Assembly: GCA_964552955.1 (NCBI GenBank)
Contig: CAZKIU010000011.1
Coordinates: 1 to 64,000, forward strand
Source of the DNA: UBA1413 sp964552955
GTDB lineage: Bacteria; Bacteroidota; Bacteroidia; Bacteroidales; Prolixibacteraceae
Direction: 5' to 3'
DNA length: 64,000 nt
Shown in pieces: positions 35,419 through 45,233 of the stretch. The position numbers and the translations under genes were made by a program. The notes beneath the pieces are model-generated. The model was not told where the DNA came from and did no database searches. It was given only the letters and a program-made list of their open reading frames with translations. Every line of letters begins with the position of its first letter. Within the stretch, counting starts at the first letter, position 1.

Positions 35419-35997
35419 ATGCTGAATTTGGTTTTATTTGGTCCTCCCGGTGCAGGCAAAGGCACTCAGGCAGAGTACCTTATTGCCGCCTACCGGTTGA
35501 TCCATCTGTCGACGGGTGATCTGCTGCGCAGCGAGATAGCCGGGGGGACACCCCTGGGGCTGGAAGCCAGGGCCTTCATGGACAAAGGGGAGCTGGTGCC
35601 CGACGAAGTGGTGATCGGGATGATCCAGTCAAAGCTGAAGAGCCATGCAGATGCGCCCGGTTTTATCTTCGATGGATTTCCGCGGACAGTAAAGCAGGCC
35701 GAAGCCCTGGACAGGCTGCTGGAGGAGAACAAAACACCCATATCGGGGATGCTCTCCCTGGAGGTGGAACACCAGGAGCTGGTGAACCGGCTGATGAGCC
35801 GGGGACTGGTGTCGGGCAGGGCCGATGACCAGGATTTGTCGGTGATCGAGAACCGGATCGAGGTCTATTCCCGGAAGACTGCCCCATTGGTAGCGTATTA
35901 TCAGGCCAGGGGCCGCCATTTCGGGATCAATGGCATGGGAAGCATTCCGGAGATCGCCCAGCGCCTTAAAGAGACCGTTGACCGTTTACCCCGTTGA
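35419..35997 (+). CDS. adk: Adenylate kinase
   Basis: A 192-residue short-type adenylate kinase: the P-loop GPPGAGKGTQAEYL (residues 7-20), LSTGDLLR, FIFDGFPRTVKQAE, and a short LID (SRGLVSGRADD) without zinc-binding cysteines. It interconverts ATP plus AMP and 2 ADP. It lies in the hpt-adk-obg-PAP2 operon, 19 bp before obg. Confidence 0.96.
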   Translation: MLNLVLFGPPGAGKGTQAEYLIAAYRLIHLSTGDLLRSEIAGGTPLGLEARAFMDKGELVPDEVVIGMIQSKLKSHADAPGFIFDGFPRTVKQAEALDRLLEENKTPISGMLSLEVEHQELVNRLMSRGLVSGRADDQDLSVIENRIEVYSRKTAPLVAYYQARGRHFGINGMGSIPEIAQRLKETVDRLPR

Positions 35998-36016
35998 AAG
36001 AAGTGAAGGAGGCCAG

Positions 36017-37009
36017 ATGTCAGATTCCAATTTTGTAGATTACGTCAAGATTTTCTGTCAGTCGGGGAACGGCGGGGCAGGATCGGCTCACCTGCGGACG
36101 GAGAAGTTCGTACCCAAGGGGGGGCCTGACGGGGGCGACGGGGGCCGTGGCGGTCACGTTCTCCTCAGGGGCAACAGCCAGATGTGGACGCTGCTTCATC
36201 TGAAGTACCATCGTCATATCAAGGCGGGGCATGGGGGTAATGGCGGCAAGCAGTGCAGTTTCGGGGCCAGCGGTGAGGATAAGATCATCGAGGTACCTCT
36301 GGGGACGGTCGTCAAGGATGCCGAAACGGGAGAGTTTCTGATGGAGATCACCCAGGAGGGGGAAACACGCGTTCTTTTTGCCGGGGGCCGGGGCGGATTG
36401 GGGAATACCCATTTCAAGACGGCCACTCATCAGACGCCCCGTTTTGCGCAACCCGGAGAAGCGGGTACCGAAGCCTGGGTCATCCTGGAACTTAAGATCC
36501 TTGCCGATGTGGGGCTGGTTGGATTTCCCAGTTCAGGAAAGTCCACCCTGCTGTCGGTAGTCTCCGCCGCCAAACCTAAAATCGCCGACTATCCCTTCAC
36601 CACGCTGGTCCCCAATATCGGTATCGTCAGTTACCGCGACCAGCACTCTTTCGTGATGGCTGATATTCCGGGGATCATCGAGGGGGCCCACCTGGGGAAA
36701 GGCCTGGGATTGCGTTTCCTTCGCCACATCGAACGGAATCCCGTGCTGTTGTTCATGGTGCCTGCCGACAGCAACGACCATCTCCGTGAATACCAGATCC
36801 TGCTGAAGGAGTTGGAGGAGTACAATCCTGAGCTCCTCGACAAACAACGCTTTCTGGTGATTAGCAAAGCCGACATGCTCGACGAGGTCCTCATGAAACA
36901 GATCAGCTTGCTTTTGCCGGGGATCCCTCATCTGTTCATCTCTTCGGTGACAGGTTTCAACATTATTGCCCTAAAGGATAAGATCTGGCAAATATTAACT
37001 GCATCATAA
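36017..37009 (+). CDS. obg: GTPase ObgE/CgtA, short form
   Basis: A 330-residue ribosome-associated GTPase. The Gly-rich Obg fold occupies about residues 1-158 (PKGGPDGGDGGRGG), then the G domain: GFPSSGKSTLLS (G1), DIPGIIEGAHLGKGLG (G3), and SKADML in place of the usual NKxD (G4). The C-terminal OCT domain of the longer forms is absent. I chose ATG 36017, with AAGGAGG at 36006-36012, giving MSDSNFVDYVKIF; the frame extends upstream into adk but that start has no support. Confidence 0.94.
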   Translation: MSDSNFVDYVKIFCQSGNGGAGSAHLRTEKFVPKGGPDGGDGGRGGHVLLRGNSQMWTLLHLKYHRHIKAGHGGNGGKQCSFGASGEDKIIEVPLGTVVKDAETGEFLMEITQEGETRVLFAGGRGGLGNTHFKTATHQTPRFAQPGEAGTEAWVILELKILADVGLVGFPSSGKSTLLSVVSAAKPKIADYPFTTLVPNIGIVSYRDQHSFVMADIPGIIEGAHLGKGLGLRFLRHIERNPVLLFMVPADSNDHLREYQILLKELEEYNPELLDKQRFLVISKADMLDEVLMKQISLLLPGIPHLFISSVTGFNIIALKDKIWQILTAS

Positions 37010-37696
37010 ATGGATTGGTTTGATGCGCTGGTTCGTTTCGACGGGCAGCTGTTCCTGCAACTCAATGGCCTCCATACGCCCTGGTGGGATACCGCCATGC
37101 TCTTCTTTACACGCAAAGAGAGCTGGTTGCCCCTTTACCTGATATTGATCTGGCTGATTGTCAGGAATTACGGTGCCAGGTCGTGGTATATTCTGGTATT
37201 TCTGGTGATTGGATTGGTGGTCAGCGATCAGGGTACGGGGATCCTTAAGGAGCTGGTGGAGCGGCCCCGGCCAGGTTACGACCCCTCGGTCAGCAGTCTG
37301 ACGCACATCGTTTTGCGCAAAGGTGGTGAGTTCGGTTTTCCCTCTTCGCATGCATCCAATACTTTTTTTGTGATGGTCTTTACGGGATTGCTCTTCCGCA
37401 ACCGGCTTACCCTGGTCTCCCTTTTTGTGTGGATGTTGCTGGTTTCTTTTTCCAGGATCTATGTAGGGGCGCATTTTCCGCTGGATCTGGCAGGGGGGTG
37501 GCTCTTCGGCGGGCTTGCTGGCTGGGTATTCTACCGGTTGATGTTATGGGGCGAGGCACGGGCAGGAGGCCGCAGGAACGCCAGATCCAAACCCCTCCCG
37601 CCCCAGCAGGCAGGAACCCTCCCGATCGTTTTGGTGACGCTGATCCTCACCCTGCTGACGGCCGTTTACATCCTTCATAAGTACGATTTTTTATAA
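37010..37696 (+). CDS. PAP2-family membrane phosphatase
   Basis: A 228-residue membrane protein with the three PAP2 motifs: KELVERPRP, PSSHASN and SRIYVGAHFPLD. Members dephosphorylate undecaprenyl diphosphate or other lipid phosphates in the inner membrane; which one is unknown here. The ATG directly follows the obg stop (TAAATG), so the genes are co-translated. After the phosphatase domain there is a basic linker rich in Arg and Pro, then one more helix (about residues 203-223). Confidence 0.9.
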   Translation: MDWFDALVRFDGQLFLQLNGLHTPWWDTAMLFFTRKESWLPLYLILIWLIVRNYGARSWYILVFLVIGLVVSDQGTGILKELVERPRPGYDPSVSSLTHIVLRKGGEFGFPSSHASNTFFVMVFTGLLFRNRLTLVSLFVWMLLVSFSRIYVGAHFPLDLAGGWLFGGLAGWVFYRLMLWGEARAGGRRNARSKPLPPQQAGTLPIVLVTLILTLLTAVYILHKYDFL

Positions 37697-37710
37697 CCCT
37701 CATGTGGCCG

Positions 37711-37860
37711 GCGCCACAGGTCACCCCATGGGAGCATGATCGGTTGGTTGGCATAAGTCATCGCAAGTAGAATGATTGGGTGGGCGACGCAGGTCTCCGC
37801 AATGGGAGAATGATCGGTGGGGCGGTCTTGCTCGCCCCATGGGAAAATGATTGGTTGGGT
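37711..37860 (+). repeat. Degenerate ~37-bp tandem repeats (73-bp higher-order unit)
   Basis: Four units share a core like ATGGGAGAATGATCGGT; their ATGAT elements begin at 37736, 37772, 37810 and 37847, 36-38 bp apart. Units 1 and 3 are most alike and share a preceding GCNNCNCAGGTC, so the array looks like a doubled 73-bp unit. The rest of 37697-38064 holds no gene that I can support. Confidence 0.65.
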
Positions 37861-38064
37861 ATGGTTTCCACCCCTGTGGATTACTTTTCCTACTTTTGTC
37901 GGTTCTCCCGTCTGCATTACGAAACTGAATCCGTGGTTATGCTTCGGAGGGGTGTTTCCATTTCGGATTAATGGTTTAATATAGAGGAGGATAATGTGAT
38001 TTTATCAACTTTTGACTGTTTATTTCTACCCGGCATGAAAGTCCGGCCGGAGCCCTTAAATCGC

Positions 38065-38072
38065 TATATTTG
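38065..38072 (+). promoter_or_regulatory. -7 promoter box (TATATTTG) for parE
   Basis: Exact TAnnTTTG 17 nt before the parE ATG, preceded by AT-rich DNA. Confidence 0.65.
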
Positions 38073-38089
38073 CACCAAAATCACGGAAA

Positions 38090-39925
38090 ATGAATGCAGT
38101 TTATGATGAGAGTACCATCCAGACCCTGGACTGGCAGGAGCATATCCGTAAGCGGCCGGGGATGTATATCGGCAAGCTGGGCGACGGTGCAGCTTCTGAC
38201 GATGGTATTTACGTGCTGGTGAAGGAGGTGATGGACAACTCCGTGGATGAATTTATGATGGGTTATGGGAAGAAGATAGAGCTGACCATAGACCAGGAAA
38301 AGGTGCGGGTGCGTGACTACGGGCGGGGGATTCCGTTGGGGAAGCTCTCCGATGTGGTGAGCAGGATGAACACCGGCGCCAAGTACGATTCGAAGGTATT
38401 TAAGAAGTCGGTAGGGTTGAACGGAGTGGGGATCAAGGCGGTGAATGCCCTTTCTTCTGAGTTTTCCATCCGGGCGATCCGTGAAGGTCAGGCGAAGGAG
38501 TTGGTTTTCAGCAAGGGGGTTCAGGTGGAGGAGAAAGCGCTGGTCGAAACCGAAGAACCCAACGGCACTTTAGTGACCTTCCGTCCCGATGAGTCAATAT
38601 TCAGGGGGTATCGTTATCTGAGTGATCACCTGATCAATCTGATCAAGAATTACACCTTTCTGAATGCGGGGCTGACGATTGATTTCAATGGGCATAAATA
38701 TTTCTCGCGCAATGGGTTGAGAGATCTTCTGGATGAGAATCTGGAGGCTGATCCCCTCTATCCCATCATTCACCTGAAGGGGGAGGACATAGAAGTGGCC
38801 CTCACCCACGGGAACCAGTATGGTGAGGCCTACTACTCCTTTGTGAATGGGCAGCATACCAGTCAGGGGGGCACGCATCTCTCGGCTTTCAGGGAGGTGC
38901 TGGTCAAGACGATCAGGGATTTTTACAAGAAGGATTTTGATCCTGATGATATCAGGGCCTCGATTGTGGCGGCGATCAGTATCAAGGTAGAGGAGCCGGT
39001 TTTTGAGTCGCAGACCAAGACCAAGCTGGGGTCGAAGGATATGGGGCCCAATGGACCGACGGTGAGGACGCATATTTTCAATTTCATTCAGAAGGAGCTG
39101 GACAACTATCTGCACAAGAACCAGGAGACGGCAGAGGTGTTGTTGCGGCGGATCCAGGAGTCGGAGCGGGAGCGCAAGGCCATCTCGGGGATTAAGAAGC
39201 TGGCCAAGGCCCGCGCCAAAAAGTCCAATCTTCACAACCGGAAGCTGCGTGATTGCCGGATTCACTTTACCGACAGCGAGGAGAAGCGGGTGGAATCCTG
39301 TATTTTTATTACGGAAGGGGATTCGGCCAGCGGATCGATCACCAAGTCGCGCGATGTGGATACCCAGGCGGTTTTCAGTCTCCGGGGCAAACCCCTGAAT
39401 ACCTATGGGCTGACCAAGAAGGTGGTTTACGAAAATGAGGAGTTCAACCTGTTACAGGCTGCCCTTAATATTGAAGATAGTATTGACGACCTGCGTTATG
39501 CCAAGGTCATCATTGCCACCGATGCCGATGTTGACGGCATGCACATCCGCCTGTTGCTGATCACCTTCTTCCTCCAGTTTTTTCCGGAACTGATCAGGAG
39601 AGGGCATGTGTTCATTCTGCAGACCCCTCTGTTCAGGGTGAGGAACAAGAAACAGACCATTTACTGTTATTCCGAGGAAGAAAAGCAGGCGGCCATTGAA
39701 ACCCTGAAGGGGAACCCCGAGATCACCCGGTTCAAGGGGTTGGGGGAGATTTCTCCTGATGAGTTCAAGTATTTTATCGGGGCTGATATCAGGTTGGATC
39801 CGGTACTCATGAAGAAGCATGAGTCGGTGGCCCAGATGCTGGAGTTTTACATGGGCAAGAACACTCCTGAGCGGCAGGATTTCATTATTGATAACCTCTA
39901 TATTGAGAAGGATGAAGTGGCCTGA
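38090..39925 (+). CDS. parE: DNA topoisomerase IV subunit B
   Basis: A 611-residue type IIA topoisomerase ATPase subunit. The GHKL ATP site shows KEVMDNSVDEF (about residues 43-53) and DYGRGIPLG; GLNGVGIKAVNALS follows. The TOPRIM motif is ITEGDSASGS, with later DADVDGMHIR and the C-terminal FKGLGEISPDEF. The N-terminus ESTIQTLDWQEHIRKRPGMYIGK and the pairing with an adjacent A subunit fit Bacteroidota ParE better than GyrB, but a gyrase-like assignment cannot be fully excluded from sequence alone. Confidence 0.93.
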   Translation: MNAVYDESTIQTLDWQEHIRKRPGMYIGKLGDGAASDDGIYVLVKEVMDNSVDEFMMGYGKKIELTIDQEKVRVRDYGRGIPLGKLSDVVSRMNTGAKYDSKVFKKSVGLNGVGIKAVNALSSEFSIRAIREGQAKELVFSKGVQVEEKALVETEEPNGTLVTFRPDESIFRGYRYLSDHLINLIKNYTFLNAGLTIDFNGHKYFSRNGLRDLLDENLEADPLYPIIHLKGEDIEVALTHGNQYGEAYYSFVNGQHTSQGGTHLSAFREVLVKTIRDFYKKDFDPDDIRASIVAAISIKVEEPVFESQTKTKLGSKDMGPNGPTVRTHIFNFIQKELDNYLHKNQETAEVLLRRIQESERERKAISGIKKLAKARAKKSNLHNRKLRDCRIHFTDSEEKRVESCIFITEGDSASGSITKSRDVDTQAVFSLRGKPLNTYGLTKKVVYENEEFNLLQAALNIEDSIDDLRYAKVIIATDADVDGMHIRLLLITFFLQFFPELIRRGHVFILQTPLFRVRNKKQTIYCYSEEEKQAAIETLKGNPEITRFKGLGEISPDEFKYFIGADIRLDPVLMKKHESVAQMLEFYMGKNTPERQDFIIDNLYIEKDEVA

Positions 39926-40022
39926 TGCAGGAGTCTGCTTCGATGGATTATCCACGGGTGCCGTAAATGCCGGCGGACTTATTATGGCGGCAGTTTCCTA
40001 TTGATGGCCTTAAATTAGAACC

Positions 40023-42653
40023 ATGTCAGATCAGTCAGAACCCATACAGGAGAACAAGCCTGAGATTCCGAAGGAAGCGATTACTTACCTTTCGGGGATG
40101 TACAGGGAGTGGTTCCTGGATTATGCCTCCTATGTGATTTTGGAGCGTGCCGTGCCCTATGTGATTGACGGGCTGAAGCCTGTTCAGCGGAGGATTCTTC
40201 ATGCCATGAAGGAGATGGATGACGGTCGTTTCAACAAAGTAGCCAACGTCATCGGGCAGACCATGCAATACCATCCGCACGGGGATGCCTCCATAGGGGA
40301 CGCGCTGGTGCAGTTGGGACAGAAGGAGTTGCTGGTGGAGACGCAGGGGAACTGGGGGAATATTCTCACCGGTGATGGTGCTGCGGCACCCCGTTACATC
40401 GAGGCCCGCCTGTCGAAGTTCGCCCTGGAGGTCCTTTTTAATCCCAAGACTACCGAGTGGAAACTCTCCTACGATGGCCGGAAAAAGGAACCCGTAATGC
40501 TGCCGGCGAAATTCCCGCTCCTCCTGGCCCAGGGAGTCGACGGTATCGCCGTAGGCCTGGCTTCTAAAATTCTGCCCCATAACTTTTTGGAACTGTGCGA
40601 TGCCTCGGTGGCATACCTGAAAGAAGAACCCTTTCTGATCTATCCTGATTTTCCGACCGGGGGGTCGGTCGATGTCTCCAAGTACAACGACGGTCTGCGG
40701 GGTGGAGTCATCAAGGTGAGGGCCAAAATTGAGAAAAGGGACAGCAAGACCCTGGTCATCAACGAAATCCCCTATGGTAAGACGACCACCTCGGTCATTG
40801 AGTCGATTCTTAAGGCCAATGAAAAGGGGAAGATAAAGATCAGGAAGATCGACGACAACACGGCGGCCAATGTGGAGATTATGGTTCACCTTGCACCGGG
40901 GGTCTCTTCCGATAAAACCATTGATGCGCTGTATGCCTTCTCCGACTGTGAAATCTCCATCAGTCCCAACGCCTGTATCATTGAGGAGGACAAGCCTTAT
41001 TTCATGACGGTCTCTGAGATCCTGAAGAAGTCGGTCGACTCGACGTTGCAGTTGCTGAAGCTGGAACTGGAGATCAAGCTGAAAGAGCTGGAGGAAGCCT
41101 GGCATTTCACCTCCCTGGAGAAGATCTTCATCGAGAACCGCATATACAAGGACAGTGAGTTTGAGCAAGCCAGGACGCTGGATATCGCCATTGCCCATGT
41201 CGACAAGCGGTTGGAGCCTTTTAAGCCGGGGCTTCACCGGGAAATCACCCGGGAGGATATCCTGAAGCTCCTGGAGATCAAGATGGCCAGGATTCTGAAG
41301 TTCAATGCCGACAAGGCCAGTGAGTATTTGCTTTCGCTGGAGGAGGAGATGGCTGTCGTTTTAGACCATATCCGGAATATCGTTCCTTTCACCATCAGCT
41401 GGTTTGAGCGGTTAAAGGAAAAATATGGCAAAGGGCGGGAACGTCGCACCGAGTTGCGCAGTTTCGAGAATATCGTGGCGGCCAAGGTCGTGGTGGCCAA
41501 TGAAAAGTTATATATCGACCGTGAGGAAGGATTTGCCGGAACGGGTTTGAAGAAGAACGAGTACGTCTGTGACTGTTCTGACATGGATGATATCATCGTG
41601 ATCAGGCGCGACGGCACATACTTCGTGACCAAAGTGAGCGAGAAGGCGTTTATCGGGAAGAATGTCCTGTATATCAATGTTTTCAGAAAGGATGATTCCC
41701 GGACCATCTACAATGTGGTCTACCGTGACGGCAAGAGTGGTTTCTCGTACATGAAGCGGTTCAACGTGTCGGGGGTAACGCGCGACAAGGAGTATGATAT
41801 GACGCAGGGCAACAAGGGATCGCGGATCATATACCTGTCGGCCAATTCCAACGGGGAAGCAGAGGTGCTGAAGGTGTTTCTCAAGCCCAAAGCGCGGATC
41901 AAGAAGCTGGTATTTGAGCAGGACATGGGGGAACTGGCCATCAAGGGGCGCCAGTCGATGGGGAATATCCTCACCAAATATGAGGTCCATAAGATTTCGC
42001 TCCTCGAGCGGGGCACCTCGACCCTGGGAGGCCTCAAGGTATGGTTTGACCCCGACGTGCTCCGGCTTAACGCCGACAAACGGGGCAAGTACCTCGGGGA
42101 ATTCACGGGCGACGATAAGATCCTGGTGATATACAAGAACGGAGAGTACGTTCTCCACAATTACGATTTCAGCATTCATTTTGAGAACAACATTCTGACC
42201 ATTGAGAAATTCGATCCCGGGAAGGTCCTATCGGTGGTTTATTACGATGCCGAGCAGGAGTTTTACTATGTCAAGCGGTTCGAGATTGAGGAGGTGATGA
42301 ACAAGCCGGTGGGCTTTATCGGTGAGAACAAGGATAATAAGCTGGTGAGTGTGACCTGGGTGCGTTATCCCCGGCTGGAGATTGAATTCGGTGGCCGGAA
42401 CAGCGAGCGCGAGAACGAGATCATCGAGGTGGCGGAATTCATCGGCATTAAAAGCTGGAAGGCCAAGGGGAAGCGGCTGAGTAACTTTGAGGTGGAGAAC
42501 ATCAGGGAGCTGGAGCCGGTGATCCGTGATGAACATGAGGAGGTGGCCGGGGATGAGGAGATTCCTGAATCTCCGGAATCGCCCGTTGATGACATCCCGT
42601 TTGAAGTGCGCAGGGCTACCGATGAAGACGCCAACCAGATGACCCTGTTCTGA
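40023..42653 (+). CDS. parC: DNA topoisomerase IV subunit A
   Basis: An 876-residue type IIA cleavage subunit that decatenates chromosomes with ParE. It has YASYVILERAVPYVIDGLKP at the start, HPHGDASIGDALV in the quinolone-resistance region, and AAPRYIEARLS with the catalytic Tyr. A coiled-coil gate region follows, then a beta-pinwheel-like C-terminal domain and an acidic tail (residues about 835-876). It lies 97 bp after parE and is followed 1 bp later by aroK. Confidence 0.94.
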   Translation: MSDQSEPIQENKPEIPKEAITYLSGMYREWFLDYASYVILERAVPYVIDGLKPVQRRILHAMKEMDDGRFNKVANVIGQTMQYHPHGDASIGDALVQLGQKELLVETQGNWGNILTGDGAAAPRYIEARLSKFALEVLFNPKTTEWKLSYDGRKKEPVMLPAKFPLLLAQGVDGIAVGLASKILPHNFLELCDASVAYLKEEPFLIYPDFPTGGSVDVSKYNDGLRGGVIKVRAKIEKRDSKTLVINEIPYGKTTTSVIESILKANEKGKIKIRKIDDNTAANVEIMVHLAPGVSSDKTIDALYAFSDCEISISPNACIIEEDKPYFMTVSEILKKSVDSTLQLLKLELEIKLKELEEAWHFTSLEKIFIENRIYKDSEFEQARTLDIAIAHVDKRLEPFKPGLHREITREDILKLLEIKMARILKFNADKASEYLLSLEEEMAVVLDHIRNIVPFTISWFERLKEKYGKGRERRTELRSFENIVAAKVVVANEKLYIDREEGFAGTGLKKNEYVCDCSDMDDIIVIRRDGTYFVTKVSEKAFIGKNVLYINVFRKDDSRTIYNVVYRDGKSGFSYMKRFNVSGVTRDKEYDMTQGNKGSRIIYLSANSNGEAEVLKVFLKPKARIKKLVFEQDMGELAIKGRQSMGNILTKYEVHKISLLERGTSTLGGLKVWFDPDVLRLNADKRGKYLGEFTGDDKILVIYKNGEYVLHNYDFSIHFENNILTIEKFDPGKVLSVVYYDAEQEFYYVKRFEIEEVMNKPVGFIGENKDNKLVSVTWVRYPRLEIEFGGRNSERENEIIEVAEFIGIKSWKAKGKRLSNFEVENIRELEPVIRDEHEEVAGDEEIPESPESPVDDIPFEVRRATDEDANQMTLF

Positions 42654-42654
42654 G

Positions 42655-43158
42655 ATGAGGATTTACCTGGTCGGATACATGGGCAGTGGCAAGACGACCC
42701 TGGGCCGGCGGCTGGCGCGGCTGATGGGACTCAATTTTATTGACCTGGACAAATACATCGAGGAGCGTCACTGCCGGACGGTGCAACAGCTCTTTGCCGG
42801 CGAGGGGGAGGAGATTTTCCGCAGGTACGAACGGAAAGCCCTGGAAGAGGTGGCCGAATATGATGACGTGGTGGTATCAACGGGAGGGGGTGCCCCCTGT
42901 TTCTTCGATAACATGGCATTGATGAACCGCACGGGGACTACTGTTTTTCTGGACCTGCCCCCAGCCATCCTGGCCGGGCGGTTGCTCCGCTCCAAAACAG
43001 AAAGACCTCTCATCAAAGGAAAAACGCCTGAAGAGCTCCGGCTTTTTATCGTCAAAACGCTAGCAGAACGCCGTCCTTACTATGAAAAGGCCCGTTTCAC
43101 CATCACCCGCTCGGAAACCCCTGCAGAAGAGATCGTAAAGCTGATCAATCACCCCTGA
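42655..43158 (+). CDS. aroK: Shikimate kinase
   Basis: A 167-residue kinase converting shikimate to shikimate-3-phosphate in aromatic amino acid synthesis. Walker A is GYMGSGKTTLGRRLA (residues 7-21), then FIDLDKYIEE with the shikimate-binding Asp, and STGGGAPCF. The ATG starts 1 bp after the parC stop, so it is co-transcribed. Length is normal. Confidence 0.95.
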   Translation: MRIYLVGYMGSGKTTLGRRLARLMGLNFIDLDKYIEERHCRTVQQLFAGEGEEIFRRYERKALEEVAEYDDVVVSTGGGAPCFFDNMALMNRTGTTVFLDLPPAILAGRLLRSKTERPLIKGKTPEELRLFIVKTLAERRPYYEKARFTITRSETPAEEIVKLINHP

Positions 43159-43169
43159 TTTCTGCACAC

Positions 43170-45143
43170 TCAGTTGAGCATCTCCTGTCCGCCCGTGACC
43201 GGAATGGCCTGTCCGGTTTCATATTCCTGAACCATAATGTAATAGATGGCTTTAACCACGTCGCTGGGCAGGCATCCTCTTCCGGCGGGAACCTGTGCCT
43301 CGTAATGTTGTCTGACCTCCTCAATGGTGCGGGCGCCCTTGACTTTTCCGGCTTTCAGGTACTGGACGAAGAGGCCGTTATCGGGGTCGGCCCAGAGCGG
43401 GCCGTCAAAAAAGTTACCCGGGCAGATGGCATTGACTTTGATGCGGAAGGGCATCAGCTCCAGGGCGAAGGACTGGGTGAGTCCTATTCCTCCGAATTTA
43501 GCCCCTGCATAGGCGAAGTTTTTGTTGCTTCCTTTGAGCCCTGATTTGGAGTTGATCTGGATGATGTCCATGAAATGGCCGGGGTTGAACCGGTGCTGCA
43601 GTTTCATGACTGCCGAGACATATTTGGTGCAAAGGAAATAGGCATTGTAGTTGACGTGGGTCATCAGGTCGAAGGTTTCGGGGGTCATTTGGTCGAGGCT
43701 TCCGGCGCGGAGGATCCCGGCATTGGAAATCAGCACGTCGATACCTCCGAAGCGGAGCACGGTACGGCGGACCATCTCTTCGACGGCAGCGGGCTGGGCC
43801 ACGTTAACCGGGACGAAGCAGGCCTTGTTGGTGGTGTTGCTATCGTTGAGTTGGCGGGCCAGGGCGCTTCCTTTGTCCTCGTTGAGGTCGGCGATGACCA
43901 CGTGGGCGCCTTCCCCGAACATCAGTTCGGCGATGCCGGCGCCAAATCCCTGGGCTGCTCCGGTAATGAGGACCACCTTGTTCGCGGCCTGCCCGCGTGA
44001 GCGACTGCTCAGGGCCACTTTCTTACGGTAGTTTTCAACCTCCCAGCTCTCTATGAAGGCGATTTGTGCCGGTGTCATGGGGTGAGCCCCCCCGAAGTGG
44101 TTGCTGAGCAGGGCTATCCGGGTGAAGTCCAGGACCAGGGCCTCGAGGTAGTCGAGGGCCAGGGGGTGCTCCCCGGCAATGATGACGCCCTGATCACGGA
44201 TGAAAACCACTCTGGGCGGTACTCCTTTCCGTTGTCGGAAGGCGCCGGCTTTCAAGTTAATCTCATGGATCATCTCCTCCCGGTCGCTGTTATTTTCTAT
44301 GAAGAGGTATTCCGAGAGGCAGTAGACCATCTGGTCGGGAGTAAAAGGGGTACTGATGGCGTTGAATGCCCCCGCATCGGTGATGAAGGGGGTTATTGCC
44401 TGATGATGGAAGGCCCGCGCCACTCCGGGTGAATCACCGGAGAGGATCATCCTGACGGCCGGCAAAATGTCAGCCACCAGGGGAGAGACCTCGATGGGCT
44501 CTAAGACGGGAGCGGGGAGGAGGCTTCCAGAGATCGTGGTGAAGACCTCTTCATAGAGCCGGTCGATTTCCTCCATGGTGTCGGCAGCCACGAAAATACC
44601 ATGGTTCTGGATCAAAACGATCTGCGGATCGGTTCCCCGGGTCGCCCGGAAGGCCAGGATCTCTTTCCGGATGAAGGTGAAGAGCACAAACCCGGGATCA
44701 CAATAGGGGATGAAAAGCGCCTTTCCGTTAAAAAGCCTGTTGACCTGTGATTCTGCTTCCCTGCTACACAGCAGTCCATTGACCAGGGTTGGATGGGTAT
44801 GGACGACAAAGGCATAGCCGAAGAGGTCATGCAGGGAGGTTTCCACCGAGGGGCGTAATCCTGAGGCAGGGTCGACCCGGGAGGAGAGCAGGGCGTTCTT
44901 GACTTGTTCCTCTCTCGTCAGTGGATCGTCAGAAAGGGCCATGCCGGGGATTTCAGCCAGCCTTCCTCTGTCGAGGATACAAAAGCCGCTAGCGCTGATG
45001 GTGGCCAGGCTGACCCCGCTCGCCTTTATATAAAGGTGGTCTTTGCTTTTCCAGGAGGTGTTGCCTCCTCCCGCGATGACGTATCCTGGATCACTTCCAT
45101 ACTTCCGGGAAATGAGAACCAGGTCATTGAGTGCTTTTTCCAT
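43170..45143 (-). CDS. Bifunctional class II aldolase / short-chain dehydrogenase
   Basis: A 657-residue fusion. Residues about 1-220 are a class II aldolase/adducin domain with the metal-ligand motifs VVHTHPTLVNG and IQNHGIF; residues about 395-655 are an SDR with GAAQGFGAGIAEL (nucleotide binding), NAGIL, and the catalytic YAGAKF. This architecture is that of RhaD-type rhamnulose-phosphate aldolase/lactaldehyde dehydrogenase fusions, though somewhat shorter. No other rhamnose or fucose genes are adjacent, so the sugar is not certain. It converges on aroK with an 11-bp gap. Confidence 0.82.
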   Translation of the reverse strand: MEKALNDLVLISRKYGSDPGYVIAGGGNTSWKSKDHLYIKASGVSLATISASGFCILDRGRLAEIPGMALSDDPLTREEQVKNALLSSRVDPASGLRPSVETSLHDLFGYAFVVHTHPTLVNGLLCSREAESQVNRLFNGKALFIPYCDPGFVLFTFIRKEILAFRATRGTDPQIVLIQNHGIFVAADTMEEIDRLYEEVFTTISGSLLPAPVLEPIEVSPLVADILPAVRMILSGDSPGVARAFHHQAITPFITDAGAFNAISTPFTPDQMVYCLSEYLFIENNSDREEMIHEINLKAGAFRQRKGVPPRVVFIRDQGVIIAGEHPLALDYLEALVLDFTRIALLSNHFGGAHPMTPAQIAFIESWEVENYRKKVALSSRSRGQAANKVVLITGAAQGFGAGIAELMFGEGAHVVIADLNEDKGSALARQLNDSNTTNKACFVPVNVAQPAAVEEMVRRTVLRFGGIDVLISNAGILRAGSLDQMTPETFDLMTHVNYNAYFLCTKYVSAVMKLQHRFNPGHFMDIIQINSKSGLKGSNKNFAYAGAKFGGIGLTQSFALELMPFRIKVNAICPGNFFDGPLWADPDNGLFVQYLKAGKVKGARTIEEVRQHYEAQVPAGRGCLPSDVVKAIYYIMVQEYETGQAIPVTGGQEMLN

Positions 45144-45233
45144 ACTTCAGATATCGGGAGAGGTCGTGGCTTTCACGGGGAAGGTTGCCGGCTGGCCACC
45201 TGAAAACTCCGTAGGCCGTGACCTTTGACGGTT

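Noticed and set aside
40035..41237. A 400-codon open frame opposite parC, and similar long frames opposite pgi (24236-25195), the LVIVD gene (54763-56064) and purH (11117-12112)
   Set aside because: They lie wholly antisense to well-recognised genes, have unnatural composition and no family features; they result from codon bias.
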